DNA of 16,758 nucleotides from Bacteroidales bacterium UBA1757 (GTDB taxonomy: Bacteria; Bacteroidota; Bacteroidia; Bacteroidales; UBA1402). Under the pieces are notes generated by a model that did not search any database, was not told the origin of the DNA, and was given only the letters and a program-made list of their open reading frames with translations. Shown here piece after piece: positions 14,434 to 16,758 of this stretch; position 1 is the stretch's first letter; every line of letters begins with the position of its first letter. The stretch lies in assembly GCA_002315625.1 (NCBI GenBank), contig DCHH01000117.1:6720-23477 (forward strand), in the 5' to 3' direction. The position numbers and the translations under genes were made by a program.

Positions 14434-15204
14434 TTAACGGATTATATGGGTGCCGCCACCGCTGATAAGGTTGTCGGCGCGGGTGATTACGACTTCACTT
14501 ACCCCACAGTCAATGGCATTGAAGGCGTTGTCCAGTTTGGGAATCATTCCCCCTTGGATGACGCCTTCCTCTTTGTATCTCAGATAGTCCTCACGGTTGA
14601 TTTCCTCAATCACGGAAGTCTCGTCGTCAGGGTTTGAAAGGACGCCAAGCTTCTCGAAGCAGAAAATAAGGTGCACCTCGAAATGGTCGGCCATAGCCTT
14701 GGCCACTTCGTTGGCTATTGTATCGGCATTGGTGTTGAGCAGGGTTCCCTTCATGTCGTGGGTAATTGGAGCCACTACGGGAATGATGTTCTGCTCGATG
14801 AGTGAGTTGAGGATATCGGGCTGAACCTCAGCAACATCGCCTACAAATCCGTAGTCGATTTCCTTGACCGGCCGCTTTACGGAGCGTATCAGGTTGAAGT
14901 CGGCACCGCACAGTCCGAAGGCATTCTTGTCAAGGGCCTGCAACTTGGCTACGATGTTTTTGTTCACCAGTCCGGCATAGACCATAGTCACCACCTTAAG
15001 GGTTTCCTCGTCGGTTATGCGACGGCCATCAACCATCTTGGTCTCGATGCCTAACTTTTCGGATATGTCAGTGGCTTTGCGTCCGCCGCCGTGAACCAGA
15101 AGTTTGTATCCGGCTATCTGAACGAAATCCTCGAGTAGTTGTTTAAGAGAGGCCTCATCCTCTACGATTTTGCCTCCTACTTTTACTATTGTAAGCTTAT
15201 CCAT
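14434..15204 (-). CDS. argB: N-acetylglutamate kinase family protein ArgB
   Basis: This 256-residue amino-acid kinase family protein catalyses the second step of arginine synthesis, ATP-dependent phosphorylation of an N-acylglutamate. Visible motifs are VKVGGKI (7-13), LVHGGGRKATD (36-46), GLCGAD (97-102), NTNADTIANEVA (157-168) and GGMIPKLDNA (218-227). Length is typical of the arginine-insensitive bacterial form, with no N-terminal extension. In Bacteroides fragilis arginine synthesis is known to use N-succinyl intermediates at the transcarbamylase step, so the natural substrate here may be N-succinyl- rather than N-acetyl-glutamate; sequence alone does not decide. It starts 12 bp after the S9 peptidase gene on the same strand, so the two may be cotranscribed. 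No terminator is visible at its 3' end. Confidence 0.94.
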   Translation of the reverse strand: MDKLTIVKVGGKIVEDEASLKQLLEDFVQIAGYKLLVHGGGRKATDISEKLGIETKMVDGRRITDEETLKVVTMVYAGLVNKNIVAKLQALDKNAFGLCGADFNLIRSVKRPVKEIDYGFVGDVAEVQPDILNSLIEQNIIPVVAPITHDMKGTLLNTNADTIANEVAKAMADHFEVHLIFCFEKLGVLSNPDDETSVIEEINREDYLRYKEEGVIQGGMIPKLDNAFNAIDCGVSEVVITRADNLISGGGTHIIR

Positions 15205-15216
15205 TGTCTATATGAT

Positions 15217-16758
15217 TCAAAGATTATCCTGAAGGAATTTCCACCAGCGGTTGTAAAGGTGTGTGCGATAGACGCTTCCAAGAATACTGTGGTTGCGGTT
15301 GGGGTATAGCTGCATATCGAACTGCTTACCTGCACGTACCAGTGCGTCAATCAGTTCCATGCTTTGGTTGACGTGGACATTGTCGTCGGCCAGACCGTGC
15401 ACCAGAAGGAGATTCCCTTGCAGGTTTTCTACTTTCTTGGTTAGGTCGGTGAAGGCATATCCGTCAGGGTTTTCCTGCGGCTGCCGCATGAAACGCTCTG
15501 TGTATGCGGTGTTGTAGTAGCGGTAATCGGTCACCGGGGCTACAGAAATTCCCGCCTTGAAAACCGGCGTGGGCTGCATCATGCACATCAGGGTCATGAA
15601 TCCGCCGTAGCTCCAACCCCAGATGCCGATGCGTGAAGCATCGATGTAGGGGCGTGTGCCGAGGGCGCGGGCCACTTCTGTCTGGTCGGCCGATTCCATC
15701 TCGCCAAGATGGCAATAGGTCTGTTTGCGGAAATTGGCGCCCCTGCATCCGGTACCGCGTCCATCGACCTTTACTACGATGTAACCCTCCTGAGCCAGGA
15801 AATATTCCCAGTCAAAGTCGTATTCATCGCGGGCGATGCTGTTGTCCGGGCCGCTGTATTGCAGCAAAAGCAGTGGGTATTGTTTGTGCTCGTCGAAGTC
15901 TGACGGCTTGATTATCCATCCGTAGAGGGGAGTGCCGTCGGCTGCCGGGGTCTCCAGCCACTCTTTCTCGCTGTGGGGAGTCTGCTGGAGAAGCTGTTTC
16001 AGTCCGGCATTGTCCTGAAGAATACGAATCGGCTTTCCGTCAGCTTTGCAGAGGGTGTGAACGGTGGGGGTGGAGACGTTCGAATAGCTGTCAATGAAGT
16101 AGGTGAACGAACTGTTGAAACTTGCGCGGTGAGTACCGGTGCCCTGGCTGATGCGAGTTGACTTGCCCTTGGCATCGCTGCGGAAGATGGCGCTGCGATA
16201 GGGCATATCATCGACGCAGCGGTAGTAGAACAGGTTGTTGATGGTATCGCGGCCGTAGTATCCGAGCAGTTCATTCTCGCCTTTGGTAATCTGTGCCTTC
16301 TGTAGTCCGTTCAGGCTGTAGAGGTAGAGGTGACGCCAGCCGTCCTTTTCACTGACGTAGGTGAAATCCTTGGAGGTGAACTCTATATAAGGTATCAGCT
16401 GAGGATCCACATAGCGCTCGTTGGTCTCTGTCAGCAGGAGTTTGGAAGTGCATGATTTAGGATTGACGTAGTAAAGATTGAAGACATTCTGGTTGCGGTT
16501 GAATGTGGCGACGGCCATCTGGTTGGCCTGGCAGGTGGGAATCAGGTATGGAATGTAGTCGGTGGTGTCCAACGGCATTATTATCTCCTGGTTGGTACGG
16601 TACTGCACATTGTATGCCTTCAGACTTACCTTGGAGTTGTTTTCACCGGCTCTGGGATACTTGAAACGGACTTCACCGGGATAATAGCGGTATTCTTCAT
16701 AGCCGGGCATGTCGCAACTATAGATGGGAAAACTGTATTCCCTGACGTTGCGCTCGTC
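15217..16758 (-). CDS. S9 family prolyl peptidase, DPP IV-like (5' end outside the window)
   Basis: This is the C-terminal 513 residues of a dipeptidyl peptidase IV-like serine peptidase. The frame stays open for 16 codons beyond the Met at 16710 and runs off the right edge, so the true start is not seen. Numbering from that Met, the first part is the end of the beta-propeller domain (about 1-250). The alpha/beta hydrolase domain follows, with YSGPDNS (285-291) and VDGRGTGCRGANFR (315-328). The catalytic triad is Ser367 in GWSYGG, Asp442 in HGLADDNVH and His474 in NRNHS. The missing part should hold a signal peptide and the Glu pair that binds the substrate N-terminus, so export and exact specificity cannot be judged. 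Such enzymes release X-Pro dipeptides in the periplasm of Bacteroidetes. It lies 12 bp upstream of argB. Confidence 0.93.
   Translation of the reverse strand, partial: DERNVREYSFPIYSCDMPGYEEYRYYPGEVRFKYPRAGENNSKVSLKAYNVQYRTNQEIIMPLDTTDYIPYLIPTCQANQMAVATFNRNQNVFNLYYVNPKSCTSKLLLTETNERYVDPQLIPYIEFTSKDFTYVSEKDGWRHLYLYSLNGLQKAQITKGENELLGYYGRDTINNLFYYRCVDDMPYRSAIFRSDAKGKSTRISQGTGTHRASFNSSFTYFIDSYSNVSTPTVHTLCKADGKPIRILQDNAGLKQLLQQTPHSEKEWLETPAADGTPLYGWIIKPSDFDEHKQYPLLLLQYSGPDNSIARDEYDFDWEYFLAQEGYIVVKVDGRGTGCRGANFRKQTYCHLGEMESADQTEVARALGTRPYIDASRIGIWGWSYGGFMTLMCMMQPTPVFKAGISVAPVTDYRYYNTAYTERFMRQPQENPDGYAFTDLTKKVENLQGNLLLVHGLADDNVHVNQSMELIDALVRAGKQFDMQLYPNRNHSILGSVYRTHLYNRWWKFLQDNL

Overview
The window is almost entirely a division and cell wall (dcw) gene cluster from a member of the Bacteroidetes, most likely the order Bacteroidales. 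The evidence is the gene order (an FtsL_2-type ftsL, ftsI with a PASTA domain, murE, mraY, murD, ftsW, murG, murC, ftsQ, ftsA, ftsZ, then a YqeY-domain gene), the long MraY with an extra loop, the general lack of strong Shine-Dalgarno sites, and a downstream DPP IV-like S9 peptidase of the type common in this phylum. Composition is roughly balanced in G+C. I cannot name a genus from sequence alone.

Layout. Positions 1-32 look like the last codons of an upstream gene (rsmH is expected there). From 29 to 14422 all genes lie on the plus strand and are packed tightly. Most junctions overlap (ftsL/ftsI 14 bp, ftsW/murG 29 bp, murC/ftsQ 1 bp, ftsA/ftsZ 1 bp) or are separated by only 2-21 bp, which suggests one operon with translational coupling. 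The single break is the 197-bp murG-murC spacer (8923-9119). It holds a 28-nt palindrome, two identical 51-bp copies of a GC-rich palindromic repeat 84 bp apart, and between them a hairpin that reads as an intrinsic terminator on the minus strand. From 14434 to the right edge are two minus-strand genes, argB and a 5'-truncated S9 peptidase, convergent with the dcw cluster.

How the genes work together. MurC, MurD and MurE add the first three amino acids to UDP-MurNAc (MurE carries the DNPR motif for meso-diaminopimelate). MraY and MurG then build lipid I and lipid II. FtsW polymerises lipid II and FtsI cross-links it at the septum. FtsL and FtsQ belong to the divisome scaffold, and FtsA tethers FtsZ filaments to the membrane. 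No murF or ddl is in the window.

Novelty. I see no undescribed multi-gene system here; the coding content is standard for the phylum. The features most worth following up are the structured repeat spacer between murG and murC, and the substitutions in the FtsA nucleotide-binding motifs.
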